A stretch of 64,000 nt of DNA from Apodospora peruviana (taxonomy: Eukaryota > Ascomycota > Sordariomycetes > Sordariales > Lasiosphaeriaceae). Both the position numbers and the translations under genes were made by a program. The stretch's first letter is position 1; every line of letters begins with the position of its first letter. The notes under the pieces were generated by a model. That model was not told the DNA's origin. It saw nothing but the letters and a program-made list of their open reading frames with translations, and ran no database searches. This document shows positions 35,180 through 47,291 of the stretch, one piece after another. The stretch covers positions 1,332,001 through 1,396,000 of the forward strand of contig JAUEDM010000003.1 in NCBI GenBank assembly GCA_033439685.1, given 5' to 3'.

Positions 35180-38100
35180 CATTCTTTGTCGTTTCTTTTT
35201 TTTTTTTTGATATTCAATGAGTTGGGTATTGTTACGAGGAATACATTGGGCAGTACGTACAGCGGAGGTAACAAAGGCAGAGAGAGAGAGAGAGAGGAGA
35301 TACAAGGGCCTCTGGGGGCTTAATTCTGGTTTCTTTCTCACTTCCTTTTTTCTTTCTCTTTTGATAAATACCTTACCTTGGGTCGTTACTTTTCTGTTCA
35401 CCAACTTACCATATCGTTTTCCCTTGTTTCGTTGTATTACAGTGGATGGGTAGGTGGTTTCATGGATATTTAAATGGATCATGGGAGAGAGCGGGACGAC
35501 AACGGTTCAATCATATCAAGGCTTACGTTTACTTTTTGACTTGTTTGTCTACTTGCCTAATGGTAGATGGTAGGTATTACATGGGGCTTTGATAATTGCA
35601 TAAGATCCTGTTGGGGCAGCAGTAGTCCTGTGATGAATACATCGAACACTATCTATGTAACTGAATTTTCGATGTTATAGTGGATTTTTGGACGATAGTA
35701 CTGTGTCTACAATGTGAATAGTGTGTTGTTTTGTGGAGGACTCTGAGTCACGCAGTTACGCGCCTTGCAACTGCGAAAGAACAATAACCTGTAGGTAGGT
35801 ACTCAAAGCATGTCAGATTTGCGGATATGTAATAACGTGGGTGTTATGCCATGTTCAATTTATGTTTGGGAATTGGATGAATGGACGGTGGAGGGTGAGT
35901 ACTGAATAGGAATAAGCATGGTGGTCTAGCTCTGCTCGTTTGTGTCTCTGGTTTTTGTTTTTCCCTTCAGTTGTCATGTTTCGTACTCCGTACCGATGGA
36001 AAGCGATAAATCACACATTTGGACTCAAAATCACGGTTGATAATGTACAGCCCCATTCTCTTGTTTGAGTCTCCTCACCGTGAACTGTCTACCAGGCATG
36101 ATGGTTATTAGTCTGTACCTCAACTTCTGCCTTGATTGTGTATTGGCTGTGAAGTCCAAGTATTCTACAGACGGGTTCAGAACACGCCCCGGTTTTCGTA
36201 CTTGGTTTCTTAATAGTGCCCCCTTTTCAAAAACCCCTGTCTGCTTTGCTTACTGTCCGAGCCTCCGAGGTGGGTGTCTGTTCCCGTCCGCCGTCCTAGG
36301 CACCGCTCCCGTGAGGTGAATCTAGAACTATTGATCTTTGGATTGTGGGGTATGTTGTGATAGGCGTCGGTTATATGATTTTACCTAACCAAGGTCCCTA
36401 GATGTGTGGTCTAGACAGGCACTTAGTAGTGCTACTAGAGTTTTGTGGCTGAAAGTGTTTCTATTTTGAAACTTTACTGCCTTGGCTCGGATAACAGAAA
36501 GTAATATGGCTCCGAGAGGCGTTCTACATCTAATTTTCGCCACTTTGACTGTCACGAGTCTCTTCAGCTTTCTGAATTAGATCAGCCCTTTACTATGCTC
36601 GGCGGAGAATCTGGCCGAATCACCTGATAGTCAGGTAAACATAGGTAATTGTATCAAATAATTCAAGGGCTTCGGTTTGACTCAGGGCTGCGCTAGGGAA
36701 GTCTCTGGACGTATATTGATTCTCTCTCAAATTTCGAGAGCTAGAAACATGGTCTTGAACTTCACCACCAATACTTAAGGCCCGAGGTGAATGTGTCTCT
36801 CCCAGTCTTTGACTGAGAACGGACTCGGGGGACCACGTGGAATGTCAACCAAACTCCACACTCCTCTTGCTGATGACAAGACTTCGAGTCGTTATAATCA
36901 CTGTATCCGCGAGTGAATTCCATCTCCGCTCCTGCTTATCTCCTCCTAACCCGTTCTCGCTTGTTATTGCCACTTCCATTCACAACTAGCACTGAGTAGT
37001 AGTATCGCCAACCGACCAGGGAGGAATTGGAAGCAGCCCGATGTCAGAGTTCGGTGCCGACACTCTCAGCATCGCCGCTTGACGATCTCGTCAACGGGCT
37101 AGACTCTGCACATGCTCCAGCTCGCTAAGCGAGGCCGAGGCCGAGCGCCGCACCGTGGATCGTAACATTGTAGCTTCCAGTTGGATCCGCCGTTATCTTT
37201 GTCATGTGTCTTGGCATCTTGTGCTTTCGGGGTTCCTTCCCAATGAGACTCTTTGTAGAACGACACTAGGGCGGCAAGTTCGTCCAGTCTGCTCTTGCGG
37301 CCCTGGTTTCCGATTCAGGAGTTCTTGGCACTGACCCAGCTCCCAAAGATTGCACTGGCAGCGTGCTCAGTTGACAGTTGTCATACCCACAGGAAACCCA
37401 CTACGCACAGACACGATGTGCAGTAGCAGTGGGAAAGGGGTGGATGGGAACGGCAAGCACGATGAGGGGAATTGGAGGCGGTGATAGCAGTCATAGCACT
37501 GATCGAAGGAGAAGGTCAAACTTGGAAGGCAAAGAGGTGGAGAGATGCAGGGGCCAGGGGAGATATTCTTAGACGTTGGAAGGTGGGATGCCGTATAGGT
37601 GCTAGTTATGCCCCAAGGCGCCTTCCCTCGCTTGACTGGCCACTGGTAACCTGCCCAGCGGTGAGGTTATGTAGGGCAAGAACGTGTTGAGGAAGACCAC
37701 GGTCTCACCTGACTGCAGCCAATTAATATCAAGCCGTGCCGTGTCACACTCTTTCTGAACCCCTCGACTGCACCTGCCGTTCGCCGGCTTCTCCAAACCC
37801 GGCAGGACGTTTGCGAGCGGGGTTCCCGCACCAAGTCGCCCAACAGAAAGACCTTTTCACTACCTTGTACGCAGGAGCGGCAGTACCTTAATATTCGCAA
37901 ATTGCACCTCTACCGGTAGGGCAGCCGACCCCAGCTTCCCGTCTCGCTCCCCATGACGATCCCAGGTTACCAGCCAGTGACCAGGGAGTGTCCTGCTGAC
38001 TGATCCGGGGTAGCTACCGGATTTAAACTACCTGCAGCTTGCCCGACGATGTAAGATCCATACACAAAAGTAAGATTTCAGGGACTTGAAAAGGCACCCC

Positions 38101-38907
38101 ATGCCACGGCCACCCCAGCTCACCAGGTCAGGCATCCAGGTATACCGCTGAAGCACGACATTCCTAGACAAATTGGCCGACCTTTCCGAAGACGGGAGAA
38201 TGTGCTGCTGGTTCAAGGTAACAGTCCACTTCCCACGCGGTCCCTTTGAGCAGGCCTCAGGTGTGAATCCCGCTTTTCGCTGCCACCATGGCGCATACAC
38301 ACCTCCAACTTGGCTCCCCTGAGGCCTATCTACTATGTGCCAGCCACAGGCACCCTCGACCTCAACATCAGGCACTAGCACGACTAGTCCCATGCCACGG
38401 CTCGCTCACTCAGCCTTTCTGATGTCTTCGGACCCCGAGACCTCTGTCTCGGTCCCGGATCTTTGCAGACGTGTTCGCCTTGGGCTTCTATTCGAACGTC
38501 AGCGTTCCATCGCGTGCCCAAGCGCCTGCTTTCTCCTTGTCAAAAAGCGCACTATATGCCGCTGTGGCTTTTTTCATCTAAATCAAGCAAGGCTGCGCCT
38601 GTCAAGATGTCCCAGGCCGGCGTCTAGACTGTCACCTGTGTGACATTGAATACATGTGGCTCGTCGCACCATGCCATCTCAGATTCAACTGTTGAGAATG
38701 TCTCCCAGGAATTTGGTATATCAGTCCGGGAAGATCGACGCATGATCATCCTCCCCAAGTTCTTGCATTTTGGTTCACTGTCGGTGTTCATTCAGCAGCT
38801 CCTGAGCTAGCTACTCTGTTCGTACACTGAATATTATACCTCCTTGCTCTTGTCGTCTTGTCTTCTGTGTAACAACCACTGTGGTAACCTGCCCACCAGC
38901 CGTCAAG
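35180..38907. other. Gene-free region upstream of the laccase
   Basis: About 3.7 kb with no gene I can support. It includes an (AG)9 tract just after the kinase gene and AT-richer, stop-rich sequence from 35.5 to 36.8 kb. A 24-codon frame at 36506-36580 looks like a signal peptide but has nothing after it. A hairpin-forming stretch lies near 38430-38457 (CCGAGAC...GTCTCGG). The last few hundred bases should hold the laccase promoter. Confidence 0.5.
35279..35296 (+). repeat. (AG)9 microsatellite
   Basis: Nine AG dinucleotides in a row, about 100 bases after the stop of the kinase gene. Confidence 0.9.
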
Positions 38908-40922
38908 ATGGCTGTCACCTTCAACAACCTGTTGGCATGCTGCAGCGTCCTATGGAGTCTTCTCATGTGCGGCATTGTTCTAGCTGCCCCATCGGCCCTG
39001 CAGGAGTCAAAAGAGCTGCAGCCCAGACAGTCCACGTGCAACACTGCAACTAACCGGCAGTGTTGGACAACCTCACCTGCCTTCAATATCAACACGGACT
39101 ACGAGACCTCGACGCCTAGCACGGGCGTGACCAGGACTGTATGCTTTAACCACCTATGACCTCCTATCGAACTATTGAAATAGTGCTAACTTGCTACAAG
39201 TATACTCTCACCCTTACAGAAGTGAACAACTGGATTGGTGGTGATGGTAGACCCAAGGTCAAGGCGATGTTGGTGAACGGCCAGTTCCCTGGGCCTACAA
39301 TCACGGCCAACTGGGGAGATAGAATTACCATCACTGTGAACAACAACTTGGTAACGAACGGGTGGGTCTCACGCAAACTTACACATCCTGAAAATTTTCA
39401 AACCAGAGATCGACAACTAACAGCTGGACAGTTCCTCGATTCACTTCCACGGCATCCGACAGAAAAACACCAACAACCAGGACGGTGCCGGTGGTATTAC
39501 TGAGTGCCCGATCGCGCCTACCAAAAGCAAGACGTATTCATTTATTGCCACTCAATATGGCACAGCTTGGTAAGCCGGAATGTTTTGATCTCGCAAATCC
39601 GCCCTCGACTAACTAAACTAAACAGGTATCATTCTCACTTCTCCGCGCAATACGGCAATGGCGTTTTGGGGCCAATTGTCATCAGCGGTCCAGCCAGCTC
39701 TAATTACGATATTGACTTGGGACCGCTGATGGTGGGAGACTGGTACCTTGGTGCTGTGAACCAGATCGCGGCGCGTGTGAACAACCCTAACAACCCCTAT
39801 ATCCCGGGGTTCCCCGGATCGCCTCCAAACAGCGATAACGTGTTGTTCAATGGAAAGAACATCAACCCTGCTGGCGCCGGAGGCAGCTATGCCAAGTTCA
39901 CACTCACTCCGAACAAGAAGCACCTGGTCAGACTCATCAACCCGTCTGTGCAGAATTCCTTCACCCTCACCTTGGTTGGGCACTCCTTCACAATTGTGGC
40001 AACAGACATGGTACCCATCCAGCCTGTCACAGTGAGTAGCCTCTACGTCGGAATTGGGCAGCGCTACGACATCATCATCGACGCAAACCAGCCCGTCGGT
40101 AACTACTGGTTTAACGCCAGCTTCTCGCCCGGTCCCTGCGGCATCTCCAACAACCCACGACCCGCAGCCATCTTCCAGTACACGGGCGCAGCAAACACCA
40201 ACCCTACGGCCGTGGGAACTGCGCCGCCAGACAGCAAATGTGCTGATGCGCGCACCTATGTGCCTGTCGTCGCCCAGACCGCGCCCGTGGCTAGCTTCAC
40301 CGCGACGAGCGGAAACACGCTCAATACCAAAATCAACATCGACAACTCCATCGCACGGGTGTTCTGGCCGGTAAACAACTCACCCATGAAGGTGAACTGG
40401 AACAATCCCACGCTAGAATACGTCAAGAACGGTAACGTCGGGTCGATGCCGGCCAACGAGAACGTCATCTCCGTGCCAACGGCAAACGTCTGGACCTTCT
40501 GGCTGATCCAGAACAACTCGTCAATCCCGCACCCCGTGCACCTCCACGGGCACGACGTGCTGATCCTGGGGGCGTCGCCGGCGCTCGCGAACCCGGTCAA
40601 CCCGACCAACAGACTGCGGCCTTACAACCCGTCGACGGATGGCCCCACGCTGGTGGGCAACAACCCGACGCGGCGTGACACGACCATGCTGCCGGCCTGG
40701 GGTTGGCTGGTCGTTGCGTACAAGACGGCCAACCCGGGCGCGTGGTTATTCCATTGCCATATCGCGTGGCACGTGTCGCAGGGCTTGAGCGTGCAGTTCC
40801 TCGAGCAGCTGAGCGCGATCCCGACGACCATGGACCTGAACACGCTGACGGCCAACTGTAACAATTGGGATGCGTATTACCCTACCAATGCGCCTTTCCA
40901 ACAGGATGACTCCGGGATCTGA
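38908..40922 (+). CDS. Laccase (asco-laccase, multicopper oxidase)
   Basis: Four exons (38908-39138, 39201-39361, 39432-39569, 39626-40922) give 608 residues. Laccases oxidise phenols and related compounds outside the cell using four copper atoms and reducing oxygen to water. The N-terminus has a signal peptide (about residues 1-27, ...GIVLAAPS) and a likely propeptide ending in KELQPR. The four copper motifs are present: SIHFHGIRQKNTNNQDG (formed at the exon 2-3 junction), WYHSHFSAQYGNG (formed at the exon 3-4 junction), IPHPVHLHGHD and HCHIAWHVSQGLSVQF, with Leu at the position axial to the type-1 copper. The protein ends DSGI, the C-terminal plug typical of asco-laccases, where processing after this residue group activates the enzyme. 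Many Asn-X-Ser/Thr sites are present. It sits next to an SDR gene, but shared regulation is not shown. Confidence 0.96.
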
Positions 40923-41779
40923 GTGGACTGGACTTTTGTGTTTTCTTTTTATATACGGGGAAAGGCAAGGGCGGCTTGGGACTTGGGAGAAACATAGCCT
41001 GAGGTATTAGGTAGTAAGTAGCCTTTGATTTAGCAGGGGGGCAAATCTTTTGATATCTCTGTTTTATATCGTATCAGTCATACGTCTCGTGACATAACAT
41101 ACTGTTGCAACTGCTCGTGCTCTTTGAAACCCCATGGAAGTGTTTGTCAGGTTGGTCAGTTGGTTGCTAAAAGGGGCGGGCCGAAGTTGCTAAGCCGTAC
41201 GGATATTCCGTACAGTGGCAAGAGCCCTCAGGTTTTTCTCGTAAAACACCCGGATCATTTAGTGGCCAAAGCGTCCACTTACATTGGTCGATGCAGAGTT
41301 CTAATTGGACAGGATACGGTTCGGTGCAAATGTCAGCAGAAACCCGTCTCGCTCGCATCGAATATGTCCGTTTTCAGGCTTCGCGGCCGGCACAATTGGG
41401 AGACCCGATTGAATTCAGATGGATTCGTATTTTCGGGTCGACCAGATATTGGGTTGCCTCGGCCTTTATAGCAGCGAACATGGGGATATTGTTATTTATA
41501 TCTGTTTCACTATTTTGCTTTGCTTATAATCTGCTTCTCTTCTTCTGGTGATTGTTTTCAGTCTGCTTGTTCCACTTCAGTCGTGATTATTCGTTCATCA
41601 GTCAGGGTTCCTCCCAGTTAAGAAACATTTGACATTAAACATCGACAACACCACACTCCACGATACAACTTATCGACTAGTACCAAATTCCCAAGACTTC
41701 GGTTTTTCTTTCAGTTATTCAACGGACCACACTCCATTAAAACTTGACATAAAAGGAGCAACAAACTCAAAAAGTCAAA
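40923..41779. other. Laccase terminator / SDR promoter region
   Basis: An 857-base region with no gene seen. The 41560-41780 part is AT- and CA-rich, as expected for the leader of the SDR gene. Confidence 0.5.
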
Positions 41780-42847
41780 ATGGGTACCAAATCACCAACT
41801 CACGTTACCTCGAACACTTTAACATCCAAATTCCTCAACGGCAAAGTAATCCTCATCACAGGCGGAACCTCCGGCCTAGGTGCAGCAACAGCCATCGCGC
41901 TGGCTCGGCGACACCCAGGGGCGGCGCGGATCTACATCTCTGGCCGGCGCGCACAAGCAGCCGAATTAGTCACCTCACAGATTCGGTCCTTTTCCGAGTC
42001 CTCCTTATCCGAAAAGGTGCCAGCAGAGAAAACGGAAATAATATTTCTGCCATGCGACCTAGCCAACCTGTCCTCCGTCCGCACCGCCGCCAACCACATT
42101 CTGTCAACCGAATCCCGCCTCGATATTCTGATCTGCAACGCTGGGGTGGCAGCGGTGCCCTTCTCGTTAACGAAAGACGGCTACGAGGTCCAGTTCGGAA
42201 CAAATCACCTCGGTCATGCGCTTCTCATTCGCAAGCTGCTACCGCTTTTACAAAAATCTGCCGGCAGGATAATTTCGGTGACTAGTTTCGCGCACCGGTT
42301 TGCGGTCCTACCGTTCCCGCCGGGCAGGAAACTATTTGGCGATATCATCGGCCACGGACAAAAAGGAGGAGGATTTTGGGGAAATAGATGGCTGCGCTAC
42401 GCTGAAAGCAAGCTCGCCAACGTGTTGTATACCCACGAACTGGCGAGACGGTTTCCCAACGTGAAATCGGTTAGCGTCACGCCGGGATTCGTTGACACGG
42501 GCATGGTGCACGGGATGCGGTTTTGCGATAGGGTGGCCACGCGGCTGTTGGCGTCGGTGGAGTGGGCTTTTGCGGGCGGTAGGGGGATGGTTACCCCCGA
42601 ACAGGGGGCGGAGAATCAAGTCTGGGCTGCAATGGTTGATAGCAGAGGACTCAAGAATGGGGGGTTGTACGATTCTGTTGGGGTTTTACAGCAGCAGGCG
42701 AATTATGCGAATTATGCTCCTCGAGGAGAAGGAGGAGAAGAAGAGGCGGGAGATGGAGATGGTGAGTGTGATGATGCACCAAATATGGATTTGAGTGAGA
42801 GGTTATGGAGGTGGACGGAAGGAGAAATTGCGAAGTGGTTGCTGTGA
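41780..42847 (+). CDS. Short-chain dehydrogenase/reductase
   Basis: A single-exon 355-residue NAD(P)-dependent oxidoreductase with a Rossmann fold. The cofactor motif TGGTSGLGAATA is at residues 28-39, and SGRR after the second strand may help choose NADP. LDILICNAG is the structural motif, SVTSFAH carries the catalytic Ser and YAESK the catalytic Tyr and Lys. GFVDTGMVHG follows, as in retinol-dehydrogenase-like and WW-oxidoreductase-like SDRs. The tail (about 305-330) is Glu/Gly-rich and Asn-rich (QQQANYANYAPRGEGGEEE) and is probably a disordered insert. The start fits the leader, as the coding frame begins right after an A-rich stretch. Substrate is unknown; a carbonyl reductase or retinol-dehydrogenase-like role is only a family-level guess. 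Confidence 0.92.
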   Translation: MGTKSPTHVTSNTLTSKFLNGKVILITGGTSGLGAATAIALARRHPGAARIYISGRRAQAAELVTSQIRSFSESSLSEKVPAEKTEIIFLPCDLANLSSVRTAANHILSTESRLDILICNAGVAAVPFSLTKDGYEVQFGTNHLGHALLIRKLLPLLQKSAGRIISVTSFAHRFAVLPFPPGRKLFGDIIGHGQKGGGFWGNRWLRYAESKLANVLYTHELARRFPNVKSVSVTPGFVDTGMVHGMRFCDRVATRLLASVEWAFAGGRGMVTPEQGAENQVWAAMVDSRGLKNGGLYDSVGVLQQQANYANYAPRGEGGEEEAGDGDGECDDAPNMDLSERLWRWTEGEIAKWLL

Positions 42848-43108
42848 GGGCTGGATCGGCGTCTAAGCAGTTCAACATGTAATATGTCATGATCTGATCG
42901 TTTGGGCATCTATTTGTTTGTCGTGATATTCATATTTGTTTATCATCTGCTAATCAAAAACGAGTAGTTGGACATCAACGGCCTTTCCACACTGCGACGA
43001 CCAATGTTGGATTGCATGCTCCCCTGATCTCGGTAGGTTGTTAGGGGACCCAGATGGCACTATACGTGCTTATACCTCCTCGGCCGCAAGTAAAGAGTGC
43101 GCGTTCCA

Positions 43109-44834
43109 TCAAACCAAGACCAGCCTCCCATCATCATCCAGCTTCACCCTTGCCGACTGACCCCTATTTTCGGCCTCTTCCACCGCAATCGCTGTCAGGG
43201 CCCAGAAAGTATTCTCCTCTATATTGGCAGCCGTTACCACCTGCTGCACTCTCTCGTTAGGCGCCAACAGCGTGGCAAACTCGGAGCTCCTGAACACCGG
43301 AACCCGCAGCCGGGCTGTCCACACGATGGTCAAGGCGAGGAAGATGTAGGAGAAGAGCATCTGGGCGGCGATGAATGCGATCCAACCCCAGCTGATTTTG
43401 ACATAGGTCTCGGGCGCTAGAACCGTCCCAAGGATGTTAGTTGACCCATCGAGGGTACGGAGACTGCCCGTTTCAACGCAATGAATATGTAAGTACAGGT
43501 ATTACTCGCCGGTCAGGTGTTATGCAAAGCCTTTCGACAACAGTTTGTGCGCGGAAGGGCGTTTGATACAAAAACTTACGAGTTTGAGTAGGCCGTTGCT
43601 ACACTTTGCTGAATACTGCTCAGCCCACTGAACTGGATTTTGGCATCACGGGCAGCAATATCATTGTTATTCTCCTGCGGCATATACAGGGGCTCTCAGA
43701 AGACCCGTCAGGGCACCGTAACCATGCCCAATGGAACCCGCTTGGCTGTGACGACCACAATGTAACAAAAGATTCGAAAAGGTTGGTGCCAACTGAAGAG
43801 AGGAGACGATCGGAACCGTATGTGCTGAAGGTGTTATCCGGGTCTGCAGGGTCCGCAAAGTAGGTCACACCGCCATCCGTATCAATGTCAGTGCACGCCA
43901 TTACCTCACCAGGTGGCACGAGTAGGCAGTTAACGTTGTAGAGCGACCGGTTTCCGTTGATCGACGACGGGGAGTTACTGGAAGAGATGACCTGGGTGGA
44001 CGAGTTACCCGAGACGACCGTGGTATTGTAAATGTTGACGCAGCCGTGATATAGGATCTCTGCACCATTGAATGTCCATGAGGTATCACTTTGGTTGGTC
44101 AATTCAAGCTTTGTGGTGCCCCATATAATGAAGAGGTGGCCCAAGGCGGAGAAACTATCAGCAAGATTCGTCGAGTTGTTCCCTAGGGTAAGAGGCTCGT
44201 TTCTCCCTTCCATCACCCAACCATAGGGGAAAAGGGGTGGCAAAGCTAATTCCATTAGGCAGCGAGGCGTTCCATGCCGTTTGTCGTCCGCTGGGATATT
44301 GCGATGGATTCCCCCATATCCCACCGTCACCGAATGTCCAGTGTTCAGCACCTCCGGTGCGGTGGGTGGAGAACAGATTCCACTTCCATTGGCTCAGCGC
44401 CTGAGAAATTGGCGTCATGAAGGATGCCTTGGTGAGAGTAACGAAGAAGGCAAGAAAGGTGTTGAGAGTAATTCGCATTGGTAGTTTGGGTAGAGCCGGT
44501 TGTCATACTTCTTGAGCACGACGATGATAACTGAAAGCCGAAGATATTAGCTCATATTCAGCTCCTATTAACAAGGATGAAAGCAAAAGCAGTAACTGGT
44601 GGGTTGCGATATTGACTTACTGATGAAGGAGCAAAGACTGATGATACACAGAAAAATGTCAATTAGCCATGGTCGCCAAATGGATTGATCTTTGGTGCTC
44701 GTGGTCTGAGGGCCATCGGAGGAGTCAAGTTTGTCATTCGACATAGCGTAGGTCTCTATCTCCGCGTCGGACGGTGAATATGAACTCAAGGGCTGCGGCA
44801 GCAATAACGGCTCAACTGCCTGTGCGAACTCCAC
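43109..44834 (-). pseudogene. DUF3176-family membrane protein, broken by several frameshifts
   Basis: The pieces follow the order of a fungal DUF3176 protein. The N-terminal cytosolic part (open upstream to about 45047 but with no ATG there) leads into a first membrane span (SIWRPWLIDIFLCIISL), an intron (44531-44621), the second span region (MRITLNTFLAFFVTLTKASF, ISQALSQWKWN), the conserved middle (NNSTNLADSFS, FNGAEILYHGCVNIYNTTVV) and the C-terminal span (GWIAFIAAQMLFSYIFLALT). The parts lie in different frames: breaks are needed at about 44496-44505, 44222-44238, 43738-43762 and 43668-43676, and a family segment after SQWKWN seems to be missing. The last intron (43464-43579) still has good borders. 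Function of the intact family is unknown. The number of breaks makes assembly error an unlikely full explanation. Confidence 0.75.
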
Positions 44835-46303
44835 ACAAACTGGAGGTGTAGTCTCGACCAGAGAAGTCGGGGCCGAAATACCCGTCGCCGGTGGCTGAGG
44901 AGGCCCGTCATGACGAGGATGCAGGTGGCGCCCTTGAGAAGACGAATCACGCCGAGGTGACGAGCCCAGCTCGCGGGTAGGAAGAACGGGATGCGCAGAA
45001 GTGGCGTTCAGGTTGATGGCTGGGTGCGTAGTCAGGACTACTATTATTCAAGTGCAAATTGGTCGATATTAACGGGAAGATGGTCTCAATGAATTTGTAA
45101 TGGGGTGAGCAACCATTTTATATTTTAGACAAATGGGAGCCGTTGCTGCGAATCTTTGGATGGTCACTCCCTGATCCGTCCACAATCAACAACTGGCAGT
45201 CCTTAAGGTTGTCTTCGGAAGCAAAGAATTTGTCTATAGCAAGACGTTTTTTTCTCTCTGGACACAAAGTAATGGGACACATTCAGACACAAATTGGATT
45301 GGGCACCACCCAGGCTAGCACAGCTGTAATTATTGGTGCCACGGTGGCAACCGACTCAACGCGGTGCCTGCATTCCTAGCCACGTCCGTCAAACAGCGGA
45401 CGTAACTGTACTATGAACTCGGCACTGGCTATGTTTGTGTCATTCGACACCGAGATAAGTACCTTAGTTGCCTGCCACCATTGCATCTGCAGTTCCTCTT
45501 GTCGGTTATAGTGAGCTCCACAGAGCACCGAGTTAGCACGTAAGTATAGAGAAAGCCTCCATCCGAATACCGAAGTCCCTGTGTAATTAGGAGCATGCAT
45601 CAACGTTGCTCGCAGTGATGAGACACTCGATGCTGAAGTGGCCACAGGATACACACCAACTATTTCAATGCTCTTCAATAGCGTCAACGCCAGTCAACAA
45701 TAGCAACCCTTTGCAGCGAAAAAAGTTTCAAAGTTTTTCTTTGACTGGGGTGGTCAGGCGTGAATTCAATAGAGGTGAAGCGACTATCCTATTGAACAAA
45801 AGTAGAGCAACTGACGCATCAACCTCTGATATATCATTTTCCCATGTCATTAGTAAAGGGGTGATGGTGTGGCGCATGCTGTGGTGTCGCCGGGACGGGC
45901 TCGCGTTATGATAGGCTGATGTCGACCCCTGACGTCCAGAACCGGGAAGCTTCTGGTGTCGACCTTTGTTTTGCCATGAAGGAGGTCCCGCATGACGTCG
46001 TTCCACACCAACTTGACAAGCAAAACGGATTGCGCGTTCACAGCCACACGGCCGTCTAAATCCTGGCGAATTGGTGGTGGGAAGAAAACCTGCCTTGGAG
46101 GAGTCCTATGATGAGATATGGAAAGATAAAAGAGCTCGCATTGATCTTCGTTCCATCTCTCTTTATCTCGTTTAGTTTGAAACTATCTGACTTACACACA
46201 CCGTTGCAACGTCTTCAATTGTAAATCGTCTCAGACAAACACGCCTTATTTTAACCTCTCCTTCTAAATCTGCATACTCACCTTTCCCAAGACACAAATC
46301 ACA
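44835..46303. other. Intergenic region
   Basis: About 1.5 kb. The first 210 bases are still open in the frame of the DUF3176 remnant (for example HPVLPTRELGSSPRRDSSS) without a start codon. The rest has no coding signal; 46100-46300 should hold the promoter and leader of the next gene and contains a CT-rich stretch. Confidence 0.5.
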
Positions 46304-46837
46304 ATGGCAATGGAGTGGGGCAAGCAAACGTACAACCAGCAGTACGAGAAATGGGTCCCCTGGCTCGAGGACATGTATCTGCGATACTTCACCAAGGACA
46401 ACAAGGCTAGCTACAGCACTCGAGGTATGTTCAGCCCTTCACTCCCTAATCATTCCCTGTGACCGAAGTCGATAGCCTAACAGGCCAAACCAAACGGAAC
46501 AGAGAACCTCGACAAGACCAAAGTTACCGGCGTCAAACAAGTCGACACCCTCCAGGACGGCGTCCACAACCTCGTCGCCGGCCAAGTCGGACAGGGCGGC
46601 ATCGGCCAGCCGATCGGCGACCTGGCGTCGCGTGAGGGCCTCACCCGCGCCGAACGCCAGGGCAAGGATGACAAGGGCGGCTACGTCCCCGACGCGGTCC
46701 CCAAGCCGCTGGCCGACACAGGCAACGCCGTCGTCGGCGGTGTCGCCCAGGGAGGGCAGCAGCTCGGCGGAGCCCTCCAAGGTGGCGCGAAGAGTGCAGG
46801 AGGGTTGTTCGGGATGGGTGGACAACAGCACAAGTGA
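46304..46837 (+). CDS. Small conserved fungal protein, Gly-rich tail
   Basis: Two exons, 46304-46424 and 46503-46837, give 151 residues. The N-terminal half is charged and aromatic (WGKQTYNQQYEKWVPWLEDM, YLRYFTKDNKASYSTRENLD), followed by a Gly/Gln repeat-like stretch (VAGQVGQGGIGQPIGD), REGLTRAERQGKDDKGGYVP and a Gly-rich end (QGGQQLGGALQGGAK). I know similar short proteins from many filamentous ascomycetes, none with a proven function; there is no signal peptide or membrane span. The low-complexity hydrophilic tail could suggest a stress or LEA-like role, which is a guess. The leader upstream is A/C-rich and the start context (ACAATGG) is good. The upstream neighbour is a pseudogene and the downstream one is unknown. 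Confidence 0.8.
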
Positions 46838-47291
46838 TCGCCCAACCTCCGTTGCTAGGGTGTTGGCGCTGGAATTTGACTATTTATGGGATATGACTTG
46901 ATGATGTAGCGAGCGGGATCATGGACGGTCAAGAGCCGGGCTGGATGTGATGTTTTCTGGACAATGGTTGTGTTACTGGTTGGTCTTTCCCTGTCCTGTT
47001 CATCATGTTGGGACTAGGGTTCTTTCATTATTCACAGGTTGTTGCCTTGTGTTAGTACTTTACTACAAGTTATAATACCCATTATCCTTCTCTTATTTTA
47101 TTGAAATGACCAGGTCTGTGATACGTTTGACAACATTATCTGCCTACTGTACTTCTGCAAGATAAGTATCGTTCATTCGATTTTGTGAACCGGTTAACAA
47201 ACAAAGAAGAAAAAGCAAGGAAGAAACAAGGAAAGAAACACCCTTAAGATCAAGCATCCACATCCACACCAATATCCATACCCTCCTCACG
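46838..47291. other. Convergent 3' region
   Basis: 454 bases between the ends of two converging genes. AT-rich; nothing else seen. Confidence 0.5.

Noticed and set aside
36506..36580. 24-codon frame starting MAPRGVLHLIF that looks like a signal peptide
   Set aside because: It stops at TAG after 24 codons, and no downstream exon or acceptor continues it; reported only as part of the gene-free region.
38430..38457. GC-rich hairpin (CCGAGAC...GTCTCGG) upstream of the laccase
   Set aside because: Short stem, no T-tract, and no transcript known to end there; not called as a terminator or regulator.
37378..38643. Several open frames of 60-120 codons on both strands before the laccase
   Set aside because: Composition and length are as expected from GC-balanced non-coding DNA; none has motifs or splice sites.
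38908..44834. Laccase, SDR and DUF3176 remnant as a biosynthetic gene cluster
   Set aside because: No backbone synthase, transporter or cluster regulator is present; neighbours are separated by ordinary distances and one is a pseudogene.
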